This document shows positions 1 to 9,090 of a DNA stretch of 64,000 nucleotides, in pieces. Every line of letters starts with the position of its first letter. Position 1 is the stretch's first letter. This DNA comes from Lachnotalea glycerini. Lineage in GTDB: Bacteria > Bacillota > Clostridia > Lachnospirales > Lachnospiraceae. Both the position numbers and the translations under genes were made by a program. Location of the stretch: contig NZ_QICS01000009.1 in NCBI RefSeq assembly GCF_003201285.1, forward strand, positions 45,651 to 109,650, in the 5' to 3' direction. The notes under the pieces are model-generated. The model made no database searches and was not told the DNA's origin. It saw only the letters and a list, made by a program, of their open reading frames with translations.

Positions 1-668
1 GCTACATCATCAACGTGTCCATTGGTTTCGTCCGGATCAATTCCATCTTCAATCCAAATTACTTTCTCGCAATTTAAATATTCACATAGCTTATCCTCAA
101 TTTGTTTTTGACTCATATGAGAATTACGGCCTTCACTGAGTAAACACATCTTTGTTGTCATGACGGTTCCTTCTCCATCAACATGAAAAGAGCCACCTTC
201 CAAGATAAACTGATTTGTACGGTAAGAATCAATTTCTTCTATTTCGCATACCTTTCTGGCAATCAAATCATCCTGATCCCAAGGGAAATACAGCCCATCT
301 ACCAGACCTCCCCACGCATTAAAAGTCCAGTCACATCCTCTGATACCTCCTTTATCATTGATGACAAAGGTTGGTCCACAATCACGAATCCACGCATCAT
401 TGCTTGCAATTTCCACCACCTTTATTTGTGGTGGAAGCTGCTCACGACAGTTTGTATATTGTTCTTGATTCACACACATAACCAGAGGCTCAAACTGACT
501 TATCGCCTTTGCTACCTCGGCAAAAGCCTTTTGCGCTGGCTTTGCGCCATTTCTCCAGTTGTCTGGCCTTACCGGCCAAAGCATCCAAGTTTTCTCCTGT
601 GGTTCAAATTCTCCAGGCATACGATACCCATCTTGTTTTGGTGTTGTTCCTTCTATACGTTTTGCCAT
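1..668 (-). CDS. aguA: Agmatine deiminase (C-terminus cut by window edge)
   Basis: Hydrolyses agmatine to N-carbamoylputrescine and ammonia in the cytoplasm, the first step of the agmatine deiminase pathway. I translated the minus strand from the ATG at 668. The N-terminus ([20 protein letters not shown]) is followed by the family hallmarks [17 protein letters not shown], the [13 protein letters not shown] stretch and [13 protein letters not shown], which carry substrate-binding and guanidino-group catalytic residues of the peptidylarginine-deiminase fold. About 222 residues are present. The roughly 140 C-terminal residues, including the catalytic Cys expected near the end, lie outside the window. 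It is last of three co-directional genes here. A carbamate kinase would be expected just beyond the edge. Confidence 0.93.
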   Translation of the reverse strand, partial: MAKRIEGTTPKQDGYRMPGEFEPQEKTWMLWPVRPDNWRNGAKPAQKAFAEVAKAISQFEPLVMCVNQEQYTNCREQLPPQIKVVEIASNDAWIRDCGPTFVINDKGGIRGCDWTFNAWGGLVDGLYFPWDQDDLIARKVCEIEEIDSYRTNQFILEGGSFHVDGEGTVMTTKMCLLSEGRNSHMSQKQIEDKLCEYLNCEKVIWIEDGIDPDETNGHVDDV

Positions 669-726
669 AATCAATCATCCTCCTTAGAAAAATATATTTA
701 TTCAATGTAAATGAACAAATAACAAA

Positions 727-1749
727 TTATTTGTGCAATCTTTCATCCATAAAGTTATCAAGCATCTCTTTCGCTGCAGCTTTTTCAAGCTCTGATCCTG
801 ACCGCTGATATCTTGTAAAGTATACAAGTAATCCTCTCATAGCAGTCAGACGGTTGCCTGCTTCCTCCCAGCACAGGGAAGAATCGCTGTCAGCTACTTC
901 ATCTGTTACGTCTTCTCCTCTGGTTGCCGGCAGACAATGCATAAATTTACAACCAATATTACCAAGCTGCATTAATTCTCGATTCACTTGATAGTCATGA
1001 AACACCCTAACTCTTTCTTCTTTTGGCATTTCGTTTTCATATAAGCCATACCATACGTCGGTATAGATAAAGTCAGCTCCTTTTACAGCATTTCTGTCAT
1101 CTGTCACATCCCATGTTCCACCCGATACGTTACAATTTTCTTCCAATACTTTTTTATGCTCTTCACCTAGCTGATGCGTCTTTGGTCCGTAGTGTACAAA
1201 ATGCATTCCAAGCTTTGTTGTTATAAATCCTAACGATGCACATACCTGCGTTCCGTCACCTACAAATACTACCTTACAATCCTCAAGTTTCTTTCCTCTT
1301 GGCAAATTCTCAACAATTGTGCACATATCACCGATTTCCTGCGTTGGATGATTATAATCGGACATAGCGTTTAAAACTGGAATGCTGCATGCATTAGCAA
1401 GCTCTACTACACTCTTATGATCAATAACGCGTGCCATTACAACATCAATGAGCTGAGATAAAACCTTACCTGTATCACTGATTGTCTCATGACCGCCCAA
1501 CTGTATCATACCTGGGCCAAGGTATTGAGCATGTCCTCCCAACTGCTCCATCGCAGTTTCAAAGGAAACACGGGTACGAGTAGATGACTGTTGAAAAATC
1601 ATCCCCAAGGTTTTATTCTTTAGTAATGGAGGATAATATCCTACCTTAATGCAATTCTTAATAGCGAGTGAAAGATCGATAATATCTAGTAGTTCTCCTT
1701 TTGTAAAGTCATTTGTGTCGATAAAATGTGTTACTCCATTTGCTTTCAT
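727..1749 (-). CDS. ptcA: Putrescine carbamoyltransferase
   Basis: Phosphorolyses N-carbamoylputrescine to putrescine and carbamoyl phosphate, which carbamate kinase turns into ATP. The protein is about 340 residues. The carbamoyl-phosphate loop STRTR is at residues 56-60, a HPTQE motif in the middle binds the carbamoyl group, and HCLPA lies near residue 275. The stretch [14 protein letters not shown] and a long C-terminal helical tail after the ornithine-carbamoyltransferase-like core favour putrescine rather than ornithine as acceptor. The start at 1749 has an AAAGGAGAG ribosome site. An upstream in-frame codon at 1776 has none. It lies between the antiporter and aguA genes, which supports the assignment over arginine-pathway OTC. 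Confidence 0.93.
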   Translation of the reverse strand: MKANGVTHFIDTNDFTKGELLDIIDLSLAIKNCIKVGYYPPLLKNKTLGMIFQQSSTRTRVSFETAMEQLGGHAQYLGPGMIQLGGHETISDTGKVLSQLIDVVMARVIDHKSVVELANACSIPVLNAMSDYNHPTQEIGDMCTIVENLPRGKKLEDCKVVFVGDGTQVCASLGFITTKLGMHFVHYGPKTHQLGEEHKKVLEENCNVSGGTWDVTDDRNAVKGADFIYTDVWYGLYENEMPKEERVRVFHDYQVNRELMQLGNIGCKFMHCLPATRGEDVTDEVADSDSSLCWEEAGNRLTAMRGLLVYFTRYQRSGSELEKAAAKEMLDNFMDERLHK

Positions 1750-1812
1750 AATTTTACTCTCCTTTTTTATCTGCATTTTAAGTAATAATTGAATTGTGTT
1801 TAGGAATTTAAA

Positions 1813-3186
1813 TTAATGCTCTTTTCCAACTTTTTTAATTTTAATTATTAGTTCTCCGATCATTATGAATATTATGGAACCAATAGTGATTGGGAGTGTT
1901 GCTTCCAGTGTTTCTTTGTCAAAGCTTAGTGGTATTGCCAAAAAGATTAATGAAATGATAATTAACATCATAGGTGTATAGGCCAGTAGTTTTAAAAATG
2001 TCTTACCTCCTGTAACCTTAAAGGGTCTTTCTGTATCCGGATCTACCTTTCTCAGCTTTAAAAAGGCTGGGAAAATCGGTAAATATGCCATTAAAAACAT
2101 AACTAAGTTTAGTGCAAAAAAGCTCCAAAACAAATCTTGATTAGGTAAAAACGGTGCAATAATTACTACAAAGGATGCGGCACATCCATTCATAATAGCC
2201 GCCCCTGTAGGCATGCCGTTTTTCTTGCTTTTCTTTGCAAAAACTGCTGGCATATCTCCATTGGCTGCAGCATACATTGCTACGTTATTTACTCCCAAAG
2301 ACCAGGAAATCATGTTTCCAAACAATGTTATCAAAAACAAAACTGCCATGATGCTGATAAATAAACCTGTTGTTTTGCCAGTTAACATCTGTAGACTGTC
2401 AATTAAACCACTGCTCGTACTTACTTCACTCGTAGGAATCGCAACTCCGATTCCAAAAGCTGAAAAAATATAAATTGCAGCTATGATGATTCCGCCTGCT
2501 ATTATGGATTGCGGTATCTGCTTCTTTGGATTTTCCATCGTATCAGTGAACGTACATATAACTTCAAAACCTAAGCAGTTAAACAAAATGACTGAAATAT
2601 AGGATAGGCTGTTTATATCGAAAGAGGGCAATAAAGAGGTCAGTGTATACTCATTTGCAACTCCTTTGGTAATTGCTCCATATATTCCAAGGCCGCCCAC
2701 TACTAAGGCTAACAGCACCTTAATCAAGGCTGCACCATTCAAAATCCAAACACTATCGCAAATTGGGAAAAAACTAATCAATACAATAATCCAGATAAAG
2801 GCAAGCTCAATCAAAAGACTGGGCACAACCCCTATTTCCTTTCCCAACAACATTCCTATGATTTCAGGAAACATAACTGCGAGTGAAGCCATCCAAAGCG
2901 GGAAATTAATCCAATAGTACCATGATGCTCTTGAGCCCCATTTTGCTCCAAATGCTTTCCTTATCCAATCATATAATCCACCTTCACCTGAATAGGTAGT
3001 TCCAAGTTCGGAGGCGATTAGGCCATATGGCAATAGAAAGGTAAGTATTAAAAATATCCACCAAAAATATTGCGAATTTCCTATAGCTGCAACCGGAGCA
3101 GCAGCTTCTGCAACAAATACAACACATATAACAGCTAATATAGCGTCAAATAATTTAAATTTTTTCTTACCATCCATTTCTGACAT
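1813..3186 (-). CDS. aguD: Agmatine/putrescine antiporter, APC family
   Basis: Integral membrane transporter of 457 residues with about 12 hydrophobic segments, typical of the amino acid-polyamine-organocation superfamily. The first helix carries the VAEAAAPVAAIGNS stretch and the next ones carry SELGTTYSGEGGLYDWI, a pattern seen in agmatine and glutamate antiporters. In agmatine loci the transporter exchanges external agmatine for internal putrescine, so no net energy is spent on import. It is first of the operon running aguD, ptcA, aguA, and faces the aguR-like regulator across a 346-bp gap. The GGGAGAG ribosome site sits 7 bases before the ATG. Substrate is inferred from context. Confidence 0.88.
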   Translation of the reverse strand: MSEMDGKKKFKLFDAILAVICVVFVAEAAAPVAAIGNSQYFWWIFLILTFLLPYGLIASELGTTYSGEGGLYDWIRKAFGAKWGSRASWYYWINFPLWMASLAVMFPEIIGMLLGKEIGVVPSLLIELAFIWIIVLISFFPICDSVWILNGAALIKVLLALVVGGLGIYGAITKGVANEYTLTSLLPSFDINSLSYISVILFNCLGFEVICTFTDTMENPKKQIPQSIIAGGIIIAAIYIFSAFGIGVAIPTSEVSTSSGLIDSLQMLTGKTTGLFISIMAVLFLITLFGNMISWSLGVNNVAMYAAANGDMPAVFAKKSKKNGMPTGAAIMNGCAASFVVIIAPFLPNQDLFWSFFALNLVMFLMAYLPIFPAFLKLRKVDPDTERPFKVTGGKTFLKLLAYTPMMLIIISLIFLAIPLSFDKETLEATLPITIGSIIFIMIGELIIKIKKVGKEH

Positions 3187-3306
3187 TTGTTATCTCTCCC
3201 TTTTTATGTGTTAAAGCATCTTCCGATATGTTCTGCTCTATCTTTTTTCCTCCCTTTCTTTTTCATAATATTTGATTTGGATTTTTCAAGCGCTATTATT
3301 TCCTCA

Positions 3307-3318
3307 TTGAAATTTCAA
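3307..3318. promoter_or_regulatory. Perfect palindrome, candidate AguR operator
   Basis: The sequence ttgaaatttcaa is a perfect 12-bp palindrome about 120 bp before the aguD start. LuxR-type helix-turn-helix dimers bind such sites. The link to the neighbouring regulator is inference from position only. Confidence 0.35.
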
Positions 3319-3469
3319 ATCATTGTCATCTGACACTTTGAACATATCTCTGTTTAGGGGAGTTGAAAAGGATGATTTTTTTATATCTTTTGTATGTTTT
3401 TAATATAATCTTTTCTAATCTTTTGTATATTTTCCACATGAAATTGTTGCTTTTTTTACTAAAACAACC

Positions 3470-3498
3470 TTGCAATCTCTATTTTTTTTAGCTATACT
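3470..3498 (+). promoter_or_regulatory. Promoter of the aguR-like regulator gene
   Basis: A -35 box TTGCAA (3470-3475), a 17-bp spacer and a -10 box TATACT (3493-3498) lie 35 bp before the ATG at 3533. This fits a housekeeping sigma-A promoter with constitutive expression of the regulator. Confidence 0.65.
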
Positions 3499-3532
3499 TG
3501 ACTCATAAAATGAAAAGTGAGGGTTGTATTTT

Positions 3533-4510
3533 ATGGACATTTTAATATTTTTATATAACATTGCATTGCTTTTATTGTATGGTATCGCTATGATATACAG
3601 TTTCATTGCTTTTCGAATGAAAAAGTATTCTTACTGCCTATATCTGACTATACTTTTTTTGTTTTATATTTTTGATAATACTGTTATCTATATGACAGAA
3701 TTTCTTTATGATTTTTCTGTAAAATATGATGCTTCTTTTATGTCCGTACCAGCCTTTAAAACAGTTATAATCATTGTCACTTCCTATTGTTTGATAAATG
3801 CAAATAATCTTATATTTGAAAAATCCTTATCTAGAATCGATAATCTTGTTTTGATCCTTTTGGGATTATGGGATTTATTTGTACCTTTACTGCCAGACAG
3901 CGCCCTTATGGTATGGCTTTATTACTTGCCATATCAGCTTTTTACTTTTTATTTTAGTATGAAGGGGCTCATCGTTATAAAAAAGGACAAAAAAATAACA
4001 CAAGAGATTCCTTTTTTAAAGAAGTATAAAAAAATACTGGTGTGTACGCTTGTGTTTTCTTTCCTCATCGTATTAGAGGATACCATTGTCATATTTAATT
4101 TTGATAGTTATAAGAGTCTTTTGGTTAAGATTAACAACAGAAGTGTAACTGAGGACATTTTAAGTATCATTTTTTCTATATTTTTTATCTATCATTTTTC
4201 TAAGGATTTACAGCTTAATGCTATTGCACAGTTGCCAATTGCAACTGAAAATCAAAAGTCAGCTCAACTGTCTACTGCAATAAATAATAGCCATTTCTAT
4301 CAATTTGTAAAATTGTACAGCTTGACTACAAGGGAACAAGATATTCTTAAATATATTTTGGAGGATAAGAATAATCAAGAAATCAGTGATATTCTTTATA
4401 TTTCACTTGGAACAGTCAAAACACATGTTCATAATATTTACCATAAAATCAATGTTGCAAAAAAAGACCAGTTAATCCGCTTGTATCAGGACTGGAGTGA
4501 AAAAAATTAA
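3533..4510 (+). CDS. aguR: Membrane-anchored LuxR-type regulator of agmatine catabolism
   Basis: A 325-residue one-component regulator. The first roughly 225 residues form about seven hydrophobic segments with short loops and no recognised sensor domain. The last 65 residues are a LuxR/NarL helix-turn-helix (LTTREQDILKYI, then ISLGTVKTHVHNIYHKINV). This 7-TM plus LuxR layout matches AguR of lactic acid bacteria, which activates the agmatine operon in response to agmatine. It is divergent from aguD. The ATG at 3533 has a GTGAGGG ribosome site at 3517-3523. An upstream TTG at 3524 is too close to that site. Function is inferred from architecture and neighbours. Confidence 0.8.
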   Translation: MDILIFLYNIALLLLYGIAMIYSFIAFRMKKYSYCLYLTILFLFYIFDNTVIYMTEFLYDFSVKYDASFMSVPAFKTVIIIVTSYCLINANNLIFEKSLSRIDNLVLILLGLWDLFVPLLPDSALMVWLYYLPYQLFTFYFSMKGLIVIKKDKKITQEIPFLKKYKKILVCTLVFSFLIVLEDTIVIFNFDSYKSLLVKINNRSVTEDILSIIFSIFFIYHFSKDLQLNAIAQLPIATENQKSAQLSTAINNSHFYQFVKLYSLTTREQDILKYILEDKNNQEISDILYISLGTVKTHVHNIYHKINVAKKDQLIRLYQDWSEKN

Positions 4511-4583
4511 ACTTATAAATCAGTTCGTTATTAAAAATATACACTATCTGATCCGGTTTTTTATTTTAAAATTATAAATGAAC

Positions 4584-4619
4584 AAAAAAGGCGCTTGAAT
4601 CATACAAGACGCCTTTTTT
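4584..4619. terminator. Bidirectional intrinsic terminator
   Basis: Inverted repeat with GGCG/CGCC and CTTG/CAAG pairs and a 7-base loop. It is flanked by A6 on the left and T6 on the right, so it can end both the rightward aguR transcript and the leftward beta-propeller gene. Confidence 0.8.
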
Positions 4620-4645
4620 GCTTTTGAATTACTGATTGGATTATT

Positions 4646-6360
4646 CTATTTTGGTAACTTCCATTTCCAAACACCCCTGCCGCTAGTTCCGGCAAAAACA
4701 TTGTTATCACTTATGCAAATGGAGTAAACATCAAGGTTTTCTAGACCTAGACCGACCTCATTCCAACTTTTGGCATTATCTGTGGAAAGAAAAAGTCCTC
4801 CGCCATAAGTACCCGCAAGGATTGTTGATTCTCTTAAAGCTAACACATCAATATTTGTATTGGTCAAACCAGAATTTACAGACCGCCAGCCTGTCCCATC
4901 ATTGTTTGATAAAAACACTCCATCACCAGGCGTAGCAGCTATAACCAATGTGTCACTTGCCGCAAGCGAAAAAATCTGAGTGTTTGAAAGTCCATTGTTA
5001 ACTGCATCCCAGCTTATCCCATTATCAGATGTTAAAAATACACCTCCTCCAAACGTTCCGGCAAAGAGATTCGTACCACTTACTGCCAAAGACCCTATAT
5101 TTAAATTTTTCAGCCCATCATTAACCTCTCTCCAGTTGTTCCCTTGATCATCTGATACAAATACTCCTCCTCCAAACGTTCCGGCAAAAAGATTTGTACC
5201 ACTCACTGCAAGAGAATAAATATTATGGTTTGTCAGACCTGCATTAACTTCTTTCCAGCTTGCTCCGCTATCGCTCGATAGAAAAATGCCACCACCGTTT
5301 GTCCCTGCATAGATATTAGAGCCGCTTATTGCCAGAGAAAATATATAGGGATTTGTCAGACCTGTGTTAGCTTCTCTCCAGCTTGTACCATTATCATCAG
5401 AAATAAATACACCTGCGCCGTTTGATCCTGCATAAATTGTAGTTTCATTTATTGCAAAAGAGCTGATATGGGTATTGGAAAGTCCCGTATTAGCTGTATT
5501 CCAACTGGCACCATTGTCTGAGGACAAGAAAACTCCACCACCATTCGTTCCTGCATAAACTTTTGAATCATGAACAATTAGTGCATAAATAAATTGATTG
5601 GTCAGACCTGAGTTAACTGACTTCCAGCTTTCTCCATTGTTAGAGGATAGAAATATTCCTTTTTCGGTTCCCGCAAAGATATAGCTGCCGCTTATTGCAA
5701 GGGAATAAATCTCTTTACTGGTCAACCCCGTATTTATGGCTTCCCAGCTAGCTCCACCATCGATGGATAAAAACATGCCACCACCATAAGTTCCCGCATA
5801 TATATTCGTACCGCTAACTGCAATGGTATTAATTTGCATCATAGTCAATCCTGAATTAATCTGACTCCAATTTGTGCCATTGTCATTTGATAAAAAAACA
5901 CCACCATCTTCAGTTCCTGCATAGATATTTTCGCCACTTACTGCAAGTGAATTAACGTTTATGGAGGTCAATCCTCTATTTGCTGTTTGCCAACTTGTAC
6001 CATTGTCTAATGAGCAAAAGATGCCACTGCTGGTGCCCGCATAGATTGTTTTATTATTAACGGCAAGTGAGAGCACAATTGTATTGGTTAATGCAGAATC
6101 AACTGAATTCCAGCTTATGTCGTTTATATCAGAGACAAAAACACCGCCATTCGTTCCTGCATAGATAGTCGTGCCGCTTATTGCAAGAGCATAGACATTT
6201 TTGCTAATCAAACCCAAATTTACCTCTCTCCAGTTTGTTCCATTGTCGCTAGACATAAAAATACCACCGCCTTCGGTTCCCGCATAAATATGTGTTCCCT
6301 CAATTGCAAAACAATGCACATAACCACCATAGGGACCACTTGTTTGTACCCAAGCTTCTG
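4646..6360 (-). repeat. Tandem ~123-bp coding repeats (propeller blades)
   Basis: Fourteen degenerate units of about 120-123 bp encode the blades. Units near 5040-5240 share long identical stretches (for example ccaaacgttccggcaaa, which occurs twice). This points to recent duplication or gene conversion among blades. Confidence 0.8.
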
Positions 6361-6442
6361 ATGTGGATTTCTTCGTAATCATTAATAAAAAAGCAAGCAT
6401 TAGAAAAGACACAAGTACAATCATACAGAGCTTCTTTCTCAT
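4646..6442 (-). CDS. Exported beta-propeller protein with 14 Asp-box-like repeats
   Basis: A 598-residue protein with an N-terminal membrane segment or signal (residues 1-30), followed entirely by repeats of 40-41 residues. I count 13 full units and a fourteenth partial one. Each has the pattern IYAGTxGGGVFLSxDNGxSWxxVNxGLTNxxIxSLAxSG. The SxDxGxxW core is the BNR/Asp-box beta-hairpin seen in sialidase- and sortilin-type propellers. Fourteen units would make two seven-bladed propellers, the last blade closed by the C-terminal strand. There are no catalytic sialidase residues, so binding or adhesion is more likely than catalysis. The start has an AAGGAGG site. Function is unknown. Confidence 0.85.
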   Translation of the reverse strand: MRKKLCMIVLVSFLMLAFLLMITKKSTSEAWVQTSGPYGGYVHCFAIEGTHIYAGTEGGGIFMSSDNGTNWREVNLGLISKNVYALAISGTTIYAGTNGGVFVSDINDISWNSVDSALTNTIVLSLAVNNKTIYAGTSSGIFCSLDNGTSWQTANRGLTSINVNSLAVSGENIYAGTEDGGVFLSNDNGTNWSQINSGLTMMQINTIAVSGTNIYAGTYGGGMFLSIDGGASWEAINTGLTSKEIYSLAISGSYIFAGTEKGIFLSSNNGESWKSVNSGLTNQFIYALIVHDSKVYAGTNGGGVFLSSDNGASWNTANTGLSNTHISSFAINETTIYAGSNGAGVFISDDNGTSWREANTGLTNPYIFSLAISGSNIYAGTNGGGIFLSSDSGASWKEVNAGLTNHNIYSLAVSGTNLFAGTFGGGVFVSDDQGNNWREVNDGLKNLNIGSLAVSGTNLFAGTFGGGVFLTSDNGISWDAVNNGLSNTQIFSLAASDTLVIAATPGDGVFLSNNDGTGWRSVNSGLTNTNIDVLALRESTILAGTYGGGLFLSTDNAKSWNEVGLGLENLDVYSICISDNNVFAGTSGRGVWKWKLPK

Positions 6443-6478
6443 GTTTTATCCTCCTTAGTGTTTATATATATTTCAGTA

Positions 6479-6508
6479 AAAACGCTGCCATAGAAAAGGC
6501 AGCGTTTT
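6479..6508 (-). terminator. Intrinsic terminator after the CE4 deacetylase gene
   Basis: An ACGCTGCC/GGCAGCGT stem with an 8-base loop. Read leftward it is followed by TTTTT. It separates the deacetylase from the propeller gene. Confidence 0.8.
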
Positions 6509-6524
6509 ATATTATTTTGTGTTA

Positions 6525-7211
6525 TTAATACTGTGCAAATCCAAAGCCACGATATTTTAAGTTATTTACAATGCTAGGAACTGCAGAAACAGTCGTTTGA
6601 TATGAATCATGCATCAAAGGATTGCCACCAGCTTGCAAGTTATTGCAGGCATTGATAATATTCTGCGTACTTGCGCCATTCCAGTCATTTGTGTAAGCTG
6701 TTGGTGTGACAATAGACAATCCCAACGCAGAACAAGCCTGCGTAATCGTATTGTTACTGTAAAGATACGGAAGTCTTACTTTCGTAGGTCTTGCTTTCCC
6801 TGCATTTTGAATTGCCTGATTGCATTGTTGAAAGTCATTATAGACTTGCTGATAACTCCAGCTGCTCATATACGCATGTGACCAACTATGATTTTGCAAG
6901 CTAAATCCTGAATTTACATAGGCTTTCCATGCAGTCTGATTACTCGCAATTTTGCTTCCCCAAACAAACATCGTTGCTTTGTAGCAACCTGCGTTTTTTA
7001 GATTATTAATCAAAGTTTGGGAAGTAGCATTATTGGGTCCATCATCAAAGGTAAGGTAAACATTACCACTGGATGCAGTAGTTGCACTTATATTTGTTGC
7101 CTCCTGTACACCAATCGTTGTTGCTTCTTGAGCATTGACAGTAGAAAATCCAGAAATTGCAAGTGTTAAGCCTAATAAAAAAGCTGGTATCATACTCAGT
7201 TTACGTTTCAT
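6525..7211 (-). CDS. Secreted polysaccharide deacetylase, CE4/NodB family
   Basis: A 228-residue enzyme with a signal peptide (residues 1-27, cleavage near VNA-QE). The NodB core starts at residue 50. Motif 1 is TFDDGPN with catalytic base D56 and metal ligand D57. Motif 2 is NHSWSH with metal ligands H108 and H112. R146 lies in RLPY (motif 3), followed by TNDWNGAS (motif 4) and LMHD with H201 (motif 5). The NDWNGAS and LMHD stretches resemble acetyl-xylan esterases more than peptidoglycan deacetylases, but motif 3 reads RLPYLY instead of the usual RxPYG. It probably deacetylates xylan or another extracellular glycan. The GC-rich GGGGGGG ribosome site is unusually strong. Confidence 0.85.
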   Translation of the reverse strand: MKRKLSMIPAFLLGLTLAISGFSTVNAQEATTIGVQEATNISATTASSGNVYLTFDDGPNNATSQTLINNLKNAGCYKATMFVWGSKIASNQTAWKAYVNSGFSLQNHSWSHAYMSSWSYQQVYNDFQQCNQAIQNAGKARPTKVRLPYLYSNNTITQACSALGLSIVTPTAYTNDWNGASTQNIINACNNLQAGGNPLMHDSYQTTVSAVPSIVNNLKYRGFGFAQY

Positions 7212-7731
7212 TCAATATCCCCCCCTTCTTATTGAATAACGTTACACATCGTATCTAAGAGTTTTTACATCACGATAATATGCATTTCTAATGATAGTCC
7301 CCCCTCGAATATTTTGACATTTAACATTATCAATGTATTTTTTGTGATTTTTCACGTTTATATTGTATCATTAATTGATAATTTGTACAAGTTTTTATTA
7401 TTAATTAATAATTTATATATTTTTCACTCTATAATTCCTAATTTAATATAAATTTTTAATAATATTAGGTTTTTTGTAATAGCAAACTATTATCATAATC
7501 TAACAGATAATCAAATATGGTTTCTCCTATACTAACTGACTTTAATATAATTTTTGAATCAGTTAAAGCAAAATTTCGTTATTTATTTTGCTGTCTGCTT
7601 ATAACCTTATTACTGCTTCGTGGTGTTTTTAGGAACATGAACGCTAAACAAAGCAAGCCTATATTCCCGCTTTAAAAAGTGGGAATATAAGCTTGCTTCA
7701 TAAGATTAAATTTTACTATATATCATTACAT
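7212..7731. other. AT-rich 520-bp gap
   Basis: No credible ORF or RNA gene. It contains runs of ATTAATTAATAA-type sequence, the upstream region of the leftward deacetylase gene and, at its right end, the terminator hairpin of the Nramp-like gene. I could not assign a deacetylase promoter with confidence. Confidence 0.5.
7651..7698. terminator. Long hairpin after the Nramp-like gene
   Basis: Arms AAGCAAGC-CTATATTCCC and GGGAATATA-AGCTTGCTT form a stem of nearly 18 bp just beyond the stop codon of the leftward gene. The U-tract is weak, so it may work as an mRNA-stabilising end as well as a terminator. Confidence 0.6.
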
Positions 7732-9042
7732 TTAGAACAAAGAAGTAATTGAGGTTATCAATTTAGGAACATAATTTGACAAGGCCGATGCTGTCATTAC
7801 TAATGCAAATAAATAACTGACAGTCATGCAAATTTGTAACAGTCTTGGGGGTTTCATCCCATCATTGACTTCCGACTTCCAAATCATAAGTACTATAAAT
7901 AATCCTGCAACTGGTGTTGCAATTGCTGTTGCTACATTGGCCAGAAAAATCAGTTGTGTTGGAGAACCTCCATAAGAAAAACAAATTGCACATGCTGCCA
8001 CCAAGCAAACTACACAACCCCATCGGATAGTTTTTGATTCAAGACCCACTTCCTTATTAAAGCCGGCACTCAGCAATACCATACCTCTTTGCGTATTACC
8101 CAGAAGAGAAGAGAAACCTGCTCCCAGAAGTGCTACACCCATTACATATTTTGCAGCATTTCCCAAAAACGGAACAAGCAGCTCACCTAATTGCGCAGGT
8201 GCCTTAATTGAGATTCCTTGTGGATGTAAAACGATCGCTCCCACTAGAATAATTGATCCTGAAATTAAAATAACTGTAATTATATGTGCAATGGCATCCG
8301 CTAACATAGCACCATTAAATAGATCTTCCTTTTTCCACTTTTTCTCAGCACCAAGATATGTTCCATAAATCCCCGCGGTTACGGCTGCATTTGTACTAAT
8401 ATATGCCAGTGCCGCAGTCAGGCTTCCCTCCGGTAATGTCCAGTGAGTAAGGCCTTTACCAATTTCTCCAAAATCAGGTCCTCCTGATGCTACTAATGTT
8501 GCATAAAAAGCGAGTATCATACCCAAGATACACACCAGAATACCTTTTTCTACTTTCGAATAAACACCTTTTGAAAAGTAACAGTAAAATAAGATTACCA
8601 GCATAACAAGTGCACCAATCTTCCAGTCAATTCCAAAGATCAGGTTCATTCCAGCTCCTGTCCCTGTCACATTTCCCAAGGTAAAAAATAAACAAGCTAA
8701 AAATAACGCAACTCCAACAAAACCAGATGCTGCTTTTCCATAATAATGGCGGATTGCATGGAGTATTGGCATTCCAGTCAACATCGAAATTCGATACGTA
8801 GTGAGCATAAAGGTAATACCCATAAAGAAAATAGGAATAATAAGCCAAATCATGCGATATCCATAATCTGCCCCCAGCATCGCAGAGGTAGTAATATTCC
8901 CGGGTCCTATTACAACACCCGTTAAAATAATTCCAGGCCCAATTCGTTTTAATATTTGAAGAAATGTTAGTTTCTTTACCTTTGACGGGTCAAAAGTTTC
9001 CTGACCCGTTGAAATTGAATTTATAGTTTTTGAATTTTCCAT
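7732..9042 (-). CDS. Nramp-fold transporter lacking the metal-binding residues
   Basis: A 436-residue membrane protein with about 11 hydrophobic segments and clear similarity to the Nramp/MntH family (FLQILKRIGPGIILTG, then the helix-1 break). The helix-1 metal motif DPGN is GPGN here (residues 46-49). The helix-6 MPHN motif is replaced by TAGI (about residues 222-225). Known manganese and iron carriers need these Asp, Asn and Met side chains, so classical divalent-metal transport is doubtful. It sits 48 bp after a DHDPS/NAL-family lyase gene under LacI-type control, which suggests uptake of an organic substrate. The exact substrate is unknown. Confidence 0.8.
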   Translation of the reverse strand: MENSKTINSISTGQETFDPSKVKKLTFLQILKRIGPGIILTGVVIGPGNITTSAMLGADYGYRMIWLIIPIFFMGITFMLTTYRISMLTGMPILHAIRHYYGKAASGFVGVALFLACLFFTLGNVTGTGAGMNLIFGIDWKIGALVMLVILFYCYFSKGVYSKVEKGILVCILGMILAFYATLVASGGPDFGEIGKGLTHWTLPEGSLTAALAYISTNAAVTAGIYGTYLGAEKKWKKEDLFNGAMLADAIAHIITVILISGSIILVGAIVLHPQGISIKAPAQLGELLVPFLGNAAKYVMGVALLGAGFSSLLGNTQRGMVLLSAGFNKEVGLESKTIRWGCVVCLVAACAICFSYGGSPTQLIFLANVATAIATPVAGLFIVLMIWKSEVNDGMKPPRLLQICMTVSYLFALVMTASALSNYVPKLITSITSLF

Positions 9043-9090
9043 AGCCCCACCTTCTCACAATTTGTAAACTCATCAAAGTTCACTGCGGCA

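Larger units (their letters stand above)
3187..3532. other. Intergenic control region between aguD and aguR
   Basis: An AT-rich 346-bp gap between divergent genes. It holds the aguR promoter, a perfect 12-bp palindrome at 3307-3318 and a weak catabolite-response-like core at 3285-3298 (ttcaagcgctatta). I see no convincing -35/-10 pair for aguD, which fits an activator-dependent promoter. No RNA gene or ORF is evident. Confidence 0.6.

Noticed and set aside
183..710. 175-codon plus-strand open frame
   Set aside because: It is the shadow of the agmatine deiminase gene read on the opposite strand. The real gene matches family motifs throughout.
3285..3298. Catabolite-response element before aguD
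   Set aside because: Only the core and ends match. Three of the conserved flanking positions do not. Too weak to call as a site.
7732..9042. Mn/Fe Nramp transporter
   Set aside because: Both metal-binding motifs are altered. I keep only the fold assignment.
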